64,000 nt of DNA, from contig CM034394.1 of NCBI GenBank assembly GCA_019925095.2, positions 25,098,272 to 25,162,271 of the forward strand. The letters are read 5' to 3'. Below the pieces are notes generated by a model. The model searched no databases, was not told where the DNA came from, and saw nothing but the letters and a program-made list of their open reading frames with translations. Numbering within the stretch: the first letter of the stretch is position 1; each line of letters starts with the position of its first letter. This DNA comes from Dendrolimus kikuchii. Its lineage: Eukaryota; Arthropoda; Insecta; Lepidoptera; Lasiocampidae. A program made the translations under genes and the position numbers. Below, piece after piece: positions 21,867 to 32,112 of this stretch.

Positions 21867-22004
21867 TACCATATATACATACATACATAACTTCACGCCA
21901 GTTCCCTTGCGGGGTAGGCACGAACAACAGAGTGCCATTTAGGCTTATTCTTACACACCTCAATTGCCTCTTTGACATTCATAACTCTTGTCATGCAAGC
22001 TATA

Positions 22005-22013
<9 letters not shown>
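21867..22013 (-). mobile_element. LINE-A copy 10 with 11-bp TSD
   Basis: Minus-strand 3' fragment (21878-22002). The target-site duplication taccatatata occurs at 21867-21877 and 22003-22013. The right duplicate runs into the (AT)n tract that follows. Confidence 0.9.

Positions 22014-22068
<55 letters not shown>
22007..22068. repeat. (AT)n microsatellite
   Basis: About 30 uninterrupted AT units. Expansion probably grew from the AT-rich right-hand target duplicate of LINE-A copy 10. Runs of Tyr-Ile in translations here are artefacts. Confidence 0.95.
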
Positions 22069-22069
<1 letters not shown>

Positions 22070-22670
22070 TATATTGTAATAGTAATAAATCACTCCAAGC
22101 AACGGGTGGCCACCCAGTGGTTGACTCGCCGTCCACGCGTGGACAGCTCGACAATAAGGCGATCCGGTGCTGATCGGATGCCGGGTGGTTCTAATGATCT
22201 ATGATGACCTTTGGAAATTAAGTAATATTTAAGTTGAAAAGCTACTCATTTAATGTATTTAGAATATCATTTTGCTGCACTTGCATTAACAAAGCTCACC
22301 TTAGCGGTGTCGTGACATCAAAAGCTTCTAAGCTGCAATATAACAAGCTCTGTGCAAGTTGAACTTAATAATTTTAGCTTAAAAGCTCGCACTATCGCTT
22401 TCACGAGGAAAGCTTAAAGTTCGCTCATGTTGCCGTTGCTAATTTTTGGATATGTATTTAAATTATGAAATTTTTATTTAAATGTATAATATCGCATCTA
22501 GTACAGCTAGGAGTGTGTTTTATTTAAACAGTTTTTACACTATGCGGTCTTCAGGGAGGAATCCTTACCCTAAAATAGGGTGGTGTAGTGAGAAAAATTG
22601 ATATAAGATCTTTAATGCCTACCCGCTATATCAGGTCCTAATTAAGATGGATGGCCTCACAATCAACACA
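22070..22670. other. No recognised gene
   Basis: Includes a mixed-composition part (22085-22200) and AT-rich sequence with several AGCTT blocks (22290-22430). No family or domain recognised. Confidence 0.4.
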
Positions 22671-22671
22671 A

Positions 22672-22965
22672 ATCTATACATATAAATAAAATTTAAGTGT
22701 CCGTTTGTAATGTCAAAATAACAGCTTTTTACTAAATGCATATGAAAGTATACACGGTACGTACATATATGAAAAAATAAATTGATTAAAATGTTTGTCT
22801 GTCTAGATGTCCGGCTAATCTCGGAAACGGCTGGATCGATTTTGAAGGAATTTTCACTGGCAGATAGCTAATATTATAAGGAGTAACTTAAGCTAGTTGT
22901 AAAATTAGGACTTCGCGAAAAAAGAACCACACGATCTAAGTCGCGGGCAGAGCTAGTCTAATATA
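22672..22965 (+). repeat. Repeat I copy 3
   Basis: 'gtgtccgtttgtaatgtcaa', 'tttactaaatgcatatgaaa', 'ggctaatctcggaaacggct' and 'ttttcactggcagatagcta'. The most complete I copy apart from that at 62.8 kb. Confidence 0.65.
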
Positions 22966-22974
22966 TAAATTTCT

Positions 22975-23187
22975 CGTGTCACAGTGTTTGTAACCAAGTT
23001 CCTCCGGAACGGCTTGACCGATTCTTATGAAATTTTATGTGTATATTTAGAAGGTCTGAGAATAGGATGTAAACTATTTTTTATACCTCTAAGTGATAAG
23101 GGTGGTTTACCCCAAAAAATATTTTTTTTTATGATTCATCATTAAAAAATACATACAACCCTATATTTTTATTCTTCTACCACCAAC
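22975..23187 (-). repeat. Repeat J copy 3, 3' part, inverted
   Basis: 'atataaatttctcgtgtcac', 'cggcttgaccgattcttatg' and 'aagggtggtttacccc' mirror the 3' part of the copy at 11.9-12.06 kb. Confidence 0.55.
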
Positions 23188-23209
23188 CGCAATTTTTTAA
23201 CAGCGTTAT

Positions 23210-23444
23210 TAGTACGAACATAAACAAGTCTCGCCTTGATCGTGGTTCTCGCTAGACTGAACCCTCTCTCCATCCTGCCGTCGTTTTATACTTCACAAAT
23301 ACAAATGTGCCCGCCCGTATTGGCGACTTAATTTCCTAGAAATCGTAATCCACACACCTAGTTAATTATACAACTGGTTCAAATGCCGACAGGTAATAGC
23401 GTGCTTCGTGGAGTTTGTCTTTGTCCGGGGGCTAAGGTGTAACA
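23210..23444 (-). mobile_element. LTR-G partial unit 4
   Basis: Only about half of the unit remains, from 'cgccttgatcgtggttctcg' to the end 'aaggtgtaaca'. Strongly diverged, so older than the others. Confidence 0.6.
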
Positions 23445-23661
23445 ATATTTTTGGAAAATTTTCGTAATTTGTTAAGATTTGTGTAAAGGTGCTCCCTCGC
23501 CGCGAGCATTCGCCTGTAATATAACATTACAGATTCGAGCTTTATATAGTGGAGGGAGGAAAACCAAGCATTACAATACGCGACCTGTAATGATACAATG
23601 CAAAGGAGCACCTTAATACAGATTTGTTGTGCATCAATTATGCGATAGAAGATAGAAATTC

Positions 23662-23959
23662 CTCCGTGCAGGAACGGAGAAAGAATACAAATTCCTGCGG
23701 CCGGGCGGCCTGTCATAAGAGGCGACAAAACAACCCACAGGCATGTGGTAGGGCATTTGCCCGACTGGATGGCTACCACCCCTGGTCTAGAGTATGCCGC
23801 CATAACAAGTTTCACTTGTGTTCCGGCATCAGTGGTCGGGTTCCAGTTTCTACTTCAAGGGCAGCACATCTGGTATTGCTGATATTCATGGCGACGGTAA
23901 CCACTTTCCATCACAGTTGGGCCGTCAGCCTTTCTGCTGTGCTTCTTCAATAAAAAAAA
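23662..23959 (+). mobile_element. Retroposon C copy 9, full length
   Basis: From 'tccgtgcaggaacggagaaa' to 'cttcttcaataaaaaaaa'. Its 3' third (23820-23940) differs from the other copies (e.g. 'cagtttctacttcaagggc'), suggesting a subfamily. Confidence 0.87.
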
Positions 23960-24261
23960 CATTATTCAAAAATGTGGTAAAAGGCGAGCAAGATGCAAAC
24001 TCAATTTAGGTGCCCTCTTAAACTGCTGTCAATGCTATAAGTATAATATGTAAAACTCTTTATAAAAATATAAGTATTTAGTAGTAGACTCGGGCATATC
24101 TTTTTCGCCCGGGAAAAAGACGGAGCAATAAAAAAAAAACAAAATGTCTGCTGGAACACATACGGCCTTACTTATAATAATCTCGTTAAGAAATGATTAG
24201 CCATCTCTTAAGTAAGAGAATCAGAATCAGAGTCTAATCAAAGAATATCTTTTTTTTCACT

Positions 24262-24542
24262 TATAAACGTGAAAGAATGACTAAACAGATATACAATGCA
24301 AAAGTGGATGGATGCAGAAGTCGTGGAAGGCCACGACACGCCTTCCATGATCAAATTGATCGTGTACTAGCAGAAGGTGATGTCAGGAGCCTTAAGAGCA
24401 GACGAGCGTGCATGACAAGAGTTATAAATGTGAAATAAGCAAGTGAGGTGTGTAAGAATAAGCCTAAATGGCGCTCTGTTGTTCGTGCCTACCCCGCAAG
24501 GGAACTGGCGTGAAGTTATGTATGTATGTATGTATAAACGTG
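24262..24542 (+). mobile_element. LINE-A copy 11 with 10-bp TSD, inside MITE Q
   Basis: Plus-strand 3' fragment (24272-24532) with TATG tail. The target-site duplication tataaacgtg is exact at 24262-24271 and 24533-24542. A stop replaces a codon in the family ORF ('gtgaaataagcaagtg', near 24436), so it is dead. Confidence 0.92.
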
Positions 24543-24894
24543 TATTACCTGTTGTTTATCTAAGAGGAGCGCAGACAAACGAAATTTGAATGATTAACGT
24601 AGGTTGTACCCAAAATATTCGACTAAAGAGGAGTTTATGGGTAAGATTTTCACTAATCAGTTCAAATTCAAATTCAAATTCAAATTCATTTATTTTATAA
24701 ACTTATTTCTAGGCCTTATATAATTACATCTAAAACTTATATAGTAGTTAAAATTAAGGCTACAAATTATTTTTGGCGGCGGTTGCTGCACTAGACTCTA
24801 GGTCTGTATCGCGGCACCCAACACAATTTTATTATAGAAACTTAAATATAATTGATTTATTAATTAATTAACCTAAAGCTATGACTGCGTGTGG

Positions 24895-24898
<4 letters not shown>

Positions 24899-24976
<78 letters not shown>
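24899..24976. repeat. (GT)39 microsatellite in LINE-D 3' UTR
   Basis: Uninterrupted GT dinucleotide run, then cggc and a further short GT run to 24993. It lies within the LINE-D 3' UTR. The copy at 63.3 kb has an interrupted GT stretch at the same place, so the tract is a family feature that expanded here. Confidence 0.95.
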
Positions 24977-24977
<1 letters not shown>

Positions 24978-25008
24978 GGCGTGTGTGTGTGTGCCCCTAG
25001 TGTTGTGG

Positions 25009-25521
25009 TCAGTTTAGTATTGTGCTTTCTGTGTCACTGTAGTTTAATGTTTTTAACCATTTACTAACTTGGTGTTTAAACTTTGGTGCTGACATTTCTT
25101 TGGCGGAGGGTGTGTTTTGGCATACTTTATTATAAATGGATATATGGATATATGGAGGAAGGCGTTTGGCAAAGGATGTATGTATTTTAGGTAAGGGTAT
25201 ATTATAAATTCTACGGGAGCTGAGGTATTGGAAGTTAGGGGCATTTAGGTTTTGTTTATGAATTGCTGTGGCTACCTTGCAAATATAGAGTTGTCGGACT
25301 GTCAAAACGTCACTTTCTATGTATAGTGTATTGGTGGGATATCTGTACGGTTTTTTATGCATAACTTTAAGTACTGCTCGCTGTGCTCCTTCTACCTCTA
25401 TAATGTTTGTTTTTGGGATTCCTCCCCAAGCAGCAAGACAGTATAGAAGTAACGACTGGCACAACGCATAGTAAACCATTTTTAAAGTTTTTGGTGTCGC
25501 ACAGCTACAGAGGGATTTCAT
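25009..25521 (-). pseudogene. LINE-D reverse transcriptase C-terminal fragment
   Basis: 170 codons, minus strand. The segment around 'YYALCQSLLLYCLAAWGG' and 'VEGAQRAVLKVMHKKPYRYP' is the classic post-catalytic tail of Jockey/CR1-type reverse transcriptases (after the thumb, where an invariant W-G precedes an 'LQ..AVR' helix). The family's protein would act in the nucleus, nicking target DNA and copying its own RNA. Polymerase and endonuclease domains are absent because of 5' truncation. The frame stays open up to a natural stop at 25009, after which the 3' UTR with (GT)n follows. The first Met at 25521 is internal to the original ORF, not a true start. Confident on class, not on clade. Confidence 0.75.
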
Positions 25522-25744
25522 TATGTAAATGGTTTTTCTGACTCTTTTAGATAGGGATGTAATATGACTTTTGAAATTTAATTTTTCATCTAGTTGGATA
25601 CCAAGGTACGTAATAGATGTGGTGTGTTCGATCGACGGGGGATGATCAGAGAACTGTATACAAGAGCTTAGGCTGTGCGACAGATATAGTTGCTGAGCAG
25701 TTTCTTTAAATTTAAGAAACGATTATAAGTAAGGCCCTTAATAT

Positions 25745-25866
25745 AAGTGAAACTTTAAAGGACAAGTGGAAAAACGAATCGCAACGAACATAACGCAAAA
25801 CGAATCGCAACAAAATGTTCACTTGAAGTTAGCTACCCATAAAGGTTTTCAAATTGGACAACTATA
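25745..25866 (-). repeat. Repeat L fragment, inverted
   Basis: 'gtggaaaaacgaatcgcaac' is the reverse complement of the repeat L 5' part at about 14835-14855, while 'aaggttttcaaattggac' keeps the opposite orientation. The left part of this L copy has therefore been rearranged. Confidence 0.55.
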
Positions 25867-25869
25867 TGG

Positions 25870-26215
25870 GTGTCGGTAAAATTAAACAAATCATATATTA
25901 TAAACTGTATTGTGTATATTAGAAGTAACTATTTACATGAGTCTTAATACTTAATTACTTAAACTAATAATTTGGACGACAACGTCACGTTGTTTTGTCT
26001 CGCAAATAATAGGCTTCCCTGGCGCGTGCCGTGGGAGCGATTGCGCGCGGCCTTACAGCGTAATGGTATACCTAAGACTGCCTGTCCTCCAGTACTCGGC
26101 TACGGGCGGCGTTCTGCGGTGCGTCGGAGTTCAATATCGCGGAAACGAACGAACATTCCCGAGCGCACATCGGCTGTATTTGCCTCGCCACAAGTACATT
26201 AACTAACAATCTATA
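25870..26215. other. Unique GC-rich island inside a repeat L copy
   Basis: The stretch 25970-26205 is GC-rich against its surroundings and not repeated elsewhere in the window. Frames are open on both strands (plus 25972-26202, minus 26072-26254) without a known domain. It sits between two halves of repeat L, so it may be captured host DNA. Nothing more can be claimed. Confidence 0.4.
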
Positions 26216-26218
26216 TAA

Positions 26219-26494
26219 ATCTGTTGAAGTTTCACTTATACTGTGTCCCAGCACACATTTCGATTTTTCGCAGGTTTACTGCAAATTATGATTTGGTTAG
26301 GTTACGTACATTTTAATTAATTCATTTTTTATTTAAACATATTTTATTTTATTGAACAAAAAAACTGAATTCGTTTCGGAACCAAAAAACGTATGTATAG
26401 CCTACTCTAAACTTATGCCGCCCCTGCAAGCGGCCGTAACGCTTTTTCGTGACAGAAAAATCCTAATACCCCCCGCTTATATAGAAGTTTCACT
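26219..26494 (+). repeat. Repeat L copy 2, main unit
   Basis: From 'tctgttgaagtttcactt' to 'tatatagaagtttcactt', closely matching 14863-15172. The unit is bounded by gaagtttcactt in direct orientation at both ends. Confidence 0.7.
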
Positions 26495-26513
26495 TAAAAA
26501 AAAAACTACTATC

Positions 26514-26760
26514 AATCTTATACTAATATATAAAGCTGAAGAGTTTGTCTGTTTGAACGCGCTAATCTCAGGAACTACTGCTCTGATTTGAAAAATTCTT
26601 TCAGTGTTAGATTGCTCATTTATCGAGGAATGCTAAAGGCTATATATCATCACGCTAAGACCAATAGGAGCGGGGCACCAATGAAGAATGTTTCAAAATC
26701 GGGGGGTCTTGAAAACAAATTCCACCAGCTAGTGATGTCTAAAAATCCTAAACTAATCAG
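26514..26760 (-). repeat. Repeat H copy 2
   Basis: Reads 'ctaatatataaagctgaaga', 'gcgctaatctcaggaac', 'tatatatcatcacgctaag' in inverse order to the copy at 20.2 kb, then about 40 bp beyond it ending 'cagtccaagc'. Confidence 0.6.
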
Positions 26761-27126
26761 TCCAAGCTATTAACAGTCACGCATTCAAAAGATAAATCTT
26801 TTTTGCTTTGTATCGATAACATTGCATTCTTATCTATAGTGAAGGAACTAAGGTCCTTTTCAAATGACACTATCATATTTGGGGTATTTTTACCTGAGAC
26901 ACAGATTAAAAAGGTGAGATAATGTCATATTGACATGAGCATGAGTAAACTTTTAAATACGGTTTTCTTGTTTATTTTTTTTTCGGCGGAAGTATGAGAT
27001 GTCGTTTGTTTATGACTTGGCAATAGATATCAGGAACGTTAAAGGCGGGACCTCATCTGGGATAATGTTACAGTCATGGGTCGTTACACGCAGACATGGC
27101 GATCTGTTTGATACGATATTGTTTTT

Positions 27127-27325
27127 AATTATTAGTACATACATACACACATAACTTCACGCCAGTTCCCTTGCGGGGTAGGCACGAACAACAGAGCGCC
27201 ATTCAGGATTATTCTTACACACCTCACTTGTTGCTTCTTTGACATTCCTAGCTCTTGTCATGCACGCTCTTCTGTTCTTAAGGCTCCTGACATCGCCTTC
27301 TGCTAGTACACGATCAATTATTAGT
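27127..27325 (-). mobile_element. LINE-A copy 12 with 10-bp TSD
   Basis: Minus-strand 3' fragment (27137-27315). The target-site duplication aattattagt is exact at 27127-27136 and 27316-27325. A 3-bp insertion in 'cacttgttgcttc' keeps the frame. Confidence 0.92.
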
Positions 27326-27424
27326 GACGTTACATATTGGCGTATATATACAGGAGGAGGCCTTTACCCGGACGGGGGGGTCTAAAAATAGAACAATTAA
27401 AAAAAAACTGTCATTTTATATTTT

Positions 27425-27625
27425 TACTAGCAGATGCTCGCGACTTCGTCCGCGTGCTGCGGTTTTTTAACTATCCCATGGGAACTATTTAATTTTTCGG
27501 GATCAAAAGTATCCTATATGTTGACCAGGGAGATAAGCTTCCACCGTACAAAATTTCATTTAAATCGGTCCAGTCGTTTCGGAGATTAGCCGGTACAAAC
27601 AGAGAAACAAAAAAATTGAAAAAAA
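27425..27625 (+). repeat. Dispersed repeat related to H
   Basis: 'ctagcagatgctcgcgactt', 'agtatcctatatgttgacc' and 'gtcgtttcggagattagccg' resemble the general lepidopteran repeat architecture of H and I. Only this copy was recognised. Confidence 0.45.
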
Positions 27626-28057
27626 TCTAAATTAGTTCTATTTCACTTCTTACATCCCCCTGACTCGGTTTTTAGCATTACTTTTCATTGTACAGAAATT
27701 CGACCTCTACAGATTTATTATATGTATATATTGTATGACATGATCATCATGGACTAAATAAAAATACATTTTATTTTATTTATATTGGTGTATATAGGTA
27801 CCTACATGAATGTGGTTATTTGTTAACGGCGTTATTTTTGACTATATTAATAAGACGCATTTGGCCACAGTCATAACATTAAAATGATCGCAAGTGCGGT
27901 CCCAGCGTAAAGGACGATATAGATGTGTGCAGTTTTATTTTCAAATAGTGGGTTGACACCGAAATTGTTAAATATTTATTGTTTTTAGACAAGAATTCTT
28001 GTGTGTTAGTATTAAAAATTTCAACTCATTATTGAAACGTGCCTTTATAAGTTACCA

Positions 28058-28358
28058 AAATGAGTTCAGCAGACAGGCAGACGGCCCACTTGATGGATAG
28101 CGGTTACCATCGCCTATGGACATTTGGAACACCAAAGGTGCTACAAATGTGCTGCTGCTCTCTTAAGGGAGACTGGAACCTGGTCACTAATGCCGGAACG
28201 CAACACAAAGTTGTTATGGCGACATACTTTAGACCAGGGGTGGTAGCGATCCAGTCGGGCAAACACCCTACCACCTGGCTCTGGGTTGTTAAGTCGCCTC
28301 TTACGACAGGCGGCCCAGCCGCAGGAAATTGTATTCTTTCTCCGTTCCTGCACGGATA
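28058..28358 (-). mobile_element. Retroposon C copy 10
   Basis: Minus orientation from 'gagttcagcagacaggcaga' to 'ctccgttcctgcacggata'. Full length apart from the oligo-A end. Repeat F copy 3 starts within 10 bp. Confidence 0.9.
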
Positions 28359-28365
28359 ATACTTC

Positions 28366-28995
28366 CGACTTCAAAAACTAAAAAACTAAAAAGTATAAAA
28401 TAACTTATTTCTAAAGCTATTATTATTAATATATATTATCTAAAACATCTTGCAGTCGGTGCAGTGTAAAACATAAAAATTACTATTTTAAAAAATTACT
28501 AAGCACCGACTTTAAATAAGTAATTTTATACTTTTTAATTTTTAGTTTTTGAAGTCGGTTTTTTTAAACCAAGTTTTTATATTTTTTTGTTACTTTTTAG
28601 TGTCTAGCTATGTATGGGTAGACTTACGAAAGGTGCCGCGCTCTTTAAAAAAAAACTACTGGGCCAAACCATGTTAAATTTTTAGAGGACCAAATGACAA
28701 CTATTCCGCATCAAACTAAAAAGAATCACGTAAATCGGATCATAAATCTCAGCGTAATCGGTGTACATATTGAACGGAATGGAATTTCTTTCATAAAAAG
28801 TGTTCATAAAATGAAAACTACTTGGCCAAACTATGTTAAATTTTTAAGGGACCAAATGGAAGCTATTCCGCGTCGAACAAAAAAATAATCACGTAAATCG
28901 GATCATAAATCTCGGAGTAATCGGTGAACATACATAAAAAAAAAGATTCCGACGAATTGAGAACCTCCTCCTTTTTTTGAAGTCGGTTAAAAATA
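28366..28995. repeat. Repeat F copy 3
   Basis: Begins 'cgacttcaaaaactaaaaaa', has an internal foldback to about 28565 and the unit block 'aaatcggatcataaatctc' twice (about 28733 and 28898), then ends 'tttttttgaagtcggtta'. Confidence 0.75.
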
Positions 28996-29425
28996 GGTTC
29001 TTTCTTTCTTTTCGTACTCTATATTACACATATTAAAAAAGAGAATGAAAAATCAACAGCAATTTCCTTCAAAGAAAACACACGAAACTCAATAAATCTG
29101 AACCAAACCCGACCCCACGATTCAGAATACTCATCAAGACTGCATTTAGATTCGTAAACTGCCATTTCCTATTTCCTTTACCATTGAAACGCATACAAAA
29201 GGCACTCCCTATACGAATTAATAGCTTATGGTCACCATTGGGGAAACTAGATACTTTATTAGGGTGGTATACAATTTGGAAATATATTATGGTTAAGCTT
29301 AATCTAGGTTGAATTTTGATTCTGTCTGATCTAACATCTGAAATATTTCGACGACTGGGGATTTGATTGCAGTTCATGATTAGTAACTACCTTTTCTACA
29401 ATATTCTTTAAGTAGAGTAAGCCAT
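28996..29425. other. No recognised gene
   Basis: A 102-codon minus frame (29069-29377) has no domain and no repeat counterpart here. It is too short and compositionally ordinary to call. Confidence 0.4.
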
Positions 29426-29742
29426 AATAAAACTACGTTTTAACGGTTTTAAGTGCGGTAATTTTATTTGATTTTGGTTTTTCCGACGTTTCGGCCACTT
29501 TTCAGTGGCCGTAATCACGGAAGACGAAGATGTCAAGTGTCAACGAGTATTGTTAAAGTTTTATTTAGCCTACCGCCAACTTGTTAATTTTAATTTTGTT
29601 CATGGTTATTATTTACTCTATGGGAGCCTAATCTAATTTACTACCGCTTCGCAACATGTTATGGCTTGAAGAGAAGAAGCGGCGCAAGAAACTCTTCAGC
29701 AAACATGCCTAGCTTTAATAATTTTATATAATATTAAAATGG
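29426..29742 (+). mobile_element. Foldback element E copy 2, single arm plus inner part
   Basis: Left arm 'aataaaactacgttttaacg', 'gtttcggccacttttcagtg', 'gatgtcaagtgtcaacgagt', then the inner block 'tgttatggcttgaagagaag'. The mirror arm is absent. Confidence 0.75.
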
Positions 29743-30867
29743 GTGGAAGGAAAAATAATTATTTAGTTTTAATTTTGTTCATGGTTATTATTTAATCTAT
29801 GGCAAGATTTTTAATCTCATTTTGTCATGACTTAGAATAAAAAAAAATATATAATCTAATTTACTACCGCTTCACAACCTTGTCTGACGTATGACACTTG
29901 ACAGTGACATAGTGGACATTTAGATATTCTATATTGCCATTTTTTTTAATATATAAAAATGACAGACATCGAAAACGAATAACTAAAGTAAACGAAAGTG
30001 AAAAAGTGTTAGTTTTTTGTTACTTTAAGTCTTACGGTTAACTATTTTAAAATGAAACATTATTTTGTTACTTAGTTGTCATTGTAACACGATCAGAAAG
30101 AATGTGTATTGATTTTTCCGCGGTAAGAGTATCAAGGATGAATTTTAAACGCTTATATAAATGGTTAAACCAAGATAATCAAATATTAAAGTATTTTAAA
30201 AATTTATAGACAAGAAACTGTCGGACCCACACCGCAATATTTTTGCCTCGAAAACATAATTTCGGGTCCAAGCATCATCTCCGCTTTTAAACTAAAGCGC
30301 TACCTCATAAAAATCATATGAGCTTACAGAATACTCCCTTATCAAACCCTCGATTTAGGTAGTATGTATTTAGTGTATACATCGCTTAAATGCCACGGTT
30401 CTTGCCTAAAGCCTTTTATTCACATAACATCTGTTCATTATATGCCTACAATTGAGTCGTTTTAAGAATAATATAAGTTATATCAAATTAAAACACTATA
30501 AAACGGAAATAAAAAGACTATTATTTAGAAAAATTGCAGTGACAGCCTATATGTATGTATTAACGTTCGTGACTACGCATGTTATCTGCACATACGATGT
30601 GAAAATGGATGTACAAGTTTTTTTTTCCTAAAATTTGACATTGCGAGGGTGTGTTGCATCACACGCAAACCTCATAGGTTTAAGTGGTGCCTTATTTGTA
30701 TTTATAATCTAATTTTTTAATATAGATAAATAAATTTTTAAAAATAAAAATTAGCTTATTTCTTTAGAAACGTCACACATGACAATGTTATGTTTAACAA
30801 TACTTTTTTTAAATATTAGTGACGTGACCTGGAGATTGATGTATAATCGAAAAGTTAAGCACTCATA
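29743..30867. other. 1.1 kb AT-rich stretch, no recognised gene
   Basis: The first part repeats foldback E inner sequence ('gttcatggttattatttaat', 29776) and repeat J scraps. The rest is AT-rich with no frame of note and no family I recognise. Confidence 0.45.
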
Positions 30868-31081
30868 GTTTTAGGTTAATTAATTAATAAATCAATTATA
30901 TTTAAGTTTCTATAATAAAATTGTGTTGGGTGCCGCGATACAGACCTAGAGTCTAGTGCAGCAACCGCCGCCAAAAATAATTTGTAGCCTTAATTTTAAC
31001 TACTATATAAGTTTTAGATGTAATTATATAAGGCCTAGAAATAAGTTTATAAAATAAATGAATTTGAATTTGAATTTGAAA
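30868..31081 (+). mobile_element. LINE-D copy 2, 3' UTR fragment
   Basis: 'gggtgccgcgatacagacct', 'cagcaaccgccgccaaaaat' and 'ttataaaataaatgaatttg' with a final (GAATTT)n tail. It is the plus-strand equivalent of 24661-24870. Extreme 5' truncation. Confidence 0.85.
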
Positions 31082-31152
31082 TCTTAATTAAGTTATGCAT
31101 ATTTTTTACATTATAAAAATGGCAAAATAAATGTAAATTTATTTTTTAATGG

Positions 31153-31440
31153 GGATGTGGAAAGAATGCATGATGAAAGAATGACTAAACGTAAACAGAT
31201 ATACAATGCAAAAGTGGATGGATGCAGAAGTCGTGGAAGGCCACGACACACCTTCCATGATCAAATTGATCGTGTACTAGCAGAAGGTGATGTCAGGAGC
31301 CTTAAGAACAGACGAGCGTGCATGACAAGAGTTATGAATGTCAAAGAAGCAAGTGAAGTGTGTAAGAATAAGCCTGAATGGCGCTTTGTTGTTCGTGCCT
31401 ACCCCGCAACGGGAACTGGCGTGAAGTTATGTATGTATGT
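31153..31440 (+). mobile_element. LINE-A copy 13
   Basis: From 'atgtggaaagaatgcatgat' to the TATG tail. It has a 6-bp insertion ('cgtaaa') after 'atgactaaa' and one extra base in 'gcaacgggaactggcg', so the last residues are frameshifted. Confidence 0.88.
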
Positions 31441-31802
31441 ATTTTTTTAATAAATAATCGTTATATTATGTAATGGTGTCTTTTTATATTTAAAATTTTA
31501 ATTATACCATCATCGACCGTTCACGTAGCTACTAAAATCAGTTTGATAAATGCCAAATGTGGTTTATAGAAAGTCCGAAATATTATGGTATTCACTGTTA
31601 GCTAGCTTTTGTATTGTTACTATCCTAACCAAATCAACTATGAATATATATTTGTATTTTTTTTTAATGTATAAAGACATTTTTTTTTATATAAAAGGTA
31701 GAGAACATTATTCATGAATAAAAACACATGAGAAATAAAATATTTAATAATAAAAAAATATTAGAAATTTTTTGTTAAGATTTGTCATATTTTTTAATTT
31801 TA

Positions 31803-32110
31803 TTTTTTATTGCGGGAGTTCAGCATACAGGCAGACGGCCCACTTGATGTAAAGCGGTTACCATCGCCTATAGACATTTGCAACACCAAAGGTGCTACAA
31901 ATGCGCTTCTGCTCTCTTAAGGGAAACTGGAACCTGGTCACTAATGCCGGACACAACTCAAGGTTGTTATGGCGACATACTGTAGACCAGGGGTGGTAGC
32001 CATCCAGTCGGGCAAATGCCCTACCACCTGGCTGTGGGTTGTTTTGTCGCCTCTTACGACAGGCCGCCCGGCCGCAGGAAATTGTATTTTTTCTCCGTTC
32101 CTGCACAGAT
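31803..32110 (-). mobile_element. Retroposon C copy 11, full length
   Basis: From 'ttttattgcgggagttcagc' to 'ctccgttcctgcacagat'. One base missing in 'gccggacacaactc' relative to the usual 'gccggaacacaactc'. Confidence 0.9.
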
Positions 32111-32112
32111 AG

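Larger units (their letters stand above)
24661..25690 (-). mobile_element. LINE-D copy 1, 5'-truncated, hexanucleotide tail
   Basis: Minus-strand non-LTR retrotransposon 3' region inserted in MITE Q. Its 3' end (left) is a (TTTGAA)n type tail, followed inward by a 3' UTR with a (GT)n tract and then the end of a reverse transcriptase ORF (25521-25009). The flanking MITE sequence repeats agtt at the junctions, a short target duplication. Copies of the same 3' UTR are at 30868-31081 and 63020-63145. Confidence 0.85.
24164..25736. mobile_element. MITE Q copy 2, split by two LINE insertions
   Basis: The ends are GGCCTTACTTATAAT at 24164 and ATTATAAGTAAGGCC ending 25736, the same inverted repeats as at 8873-9147. 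LINE-A copy 11 sits at 24272-24532 and LINE-D copy 1 at about 24661-25690. Removing both leaves about 280 bp collinear with copy 1. The right flank is TTAA. The MITE therefore predates both LINE insertions. Confidence 0.85.

Noticed and set aside
21890..22205. Frames with long Tyr-Ile runs
   Set aside because: Translation of the (AT)n microsatellite.
25972..26202. Frame in the GC-rich island as a host exon
   Set aside because: Both strands are open to a similar extent and no domain or splice signal supports one; kept only as an observation.
28060..28359. Frames of about 60-135 codons repeated across the window (motifs such as 'SSADRQTAHLMESGYHRLW')
   Set aside because: They are translations of retroposon C in either orientation; frames break at different points in each copy.
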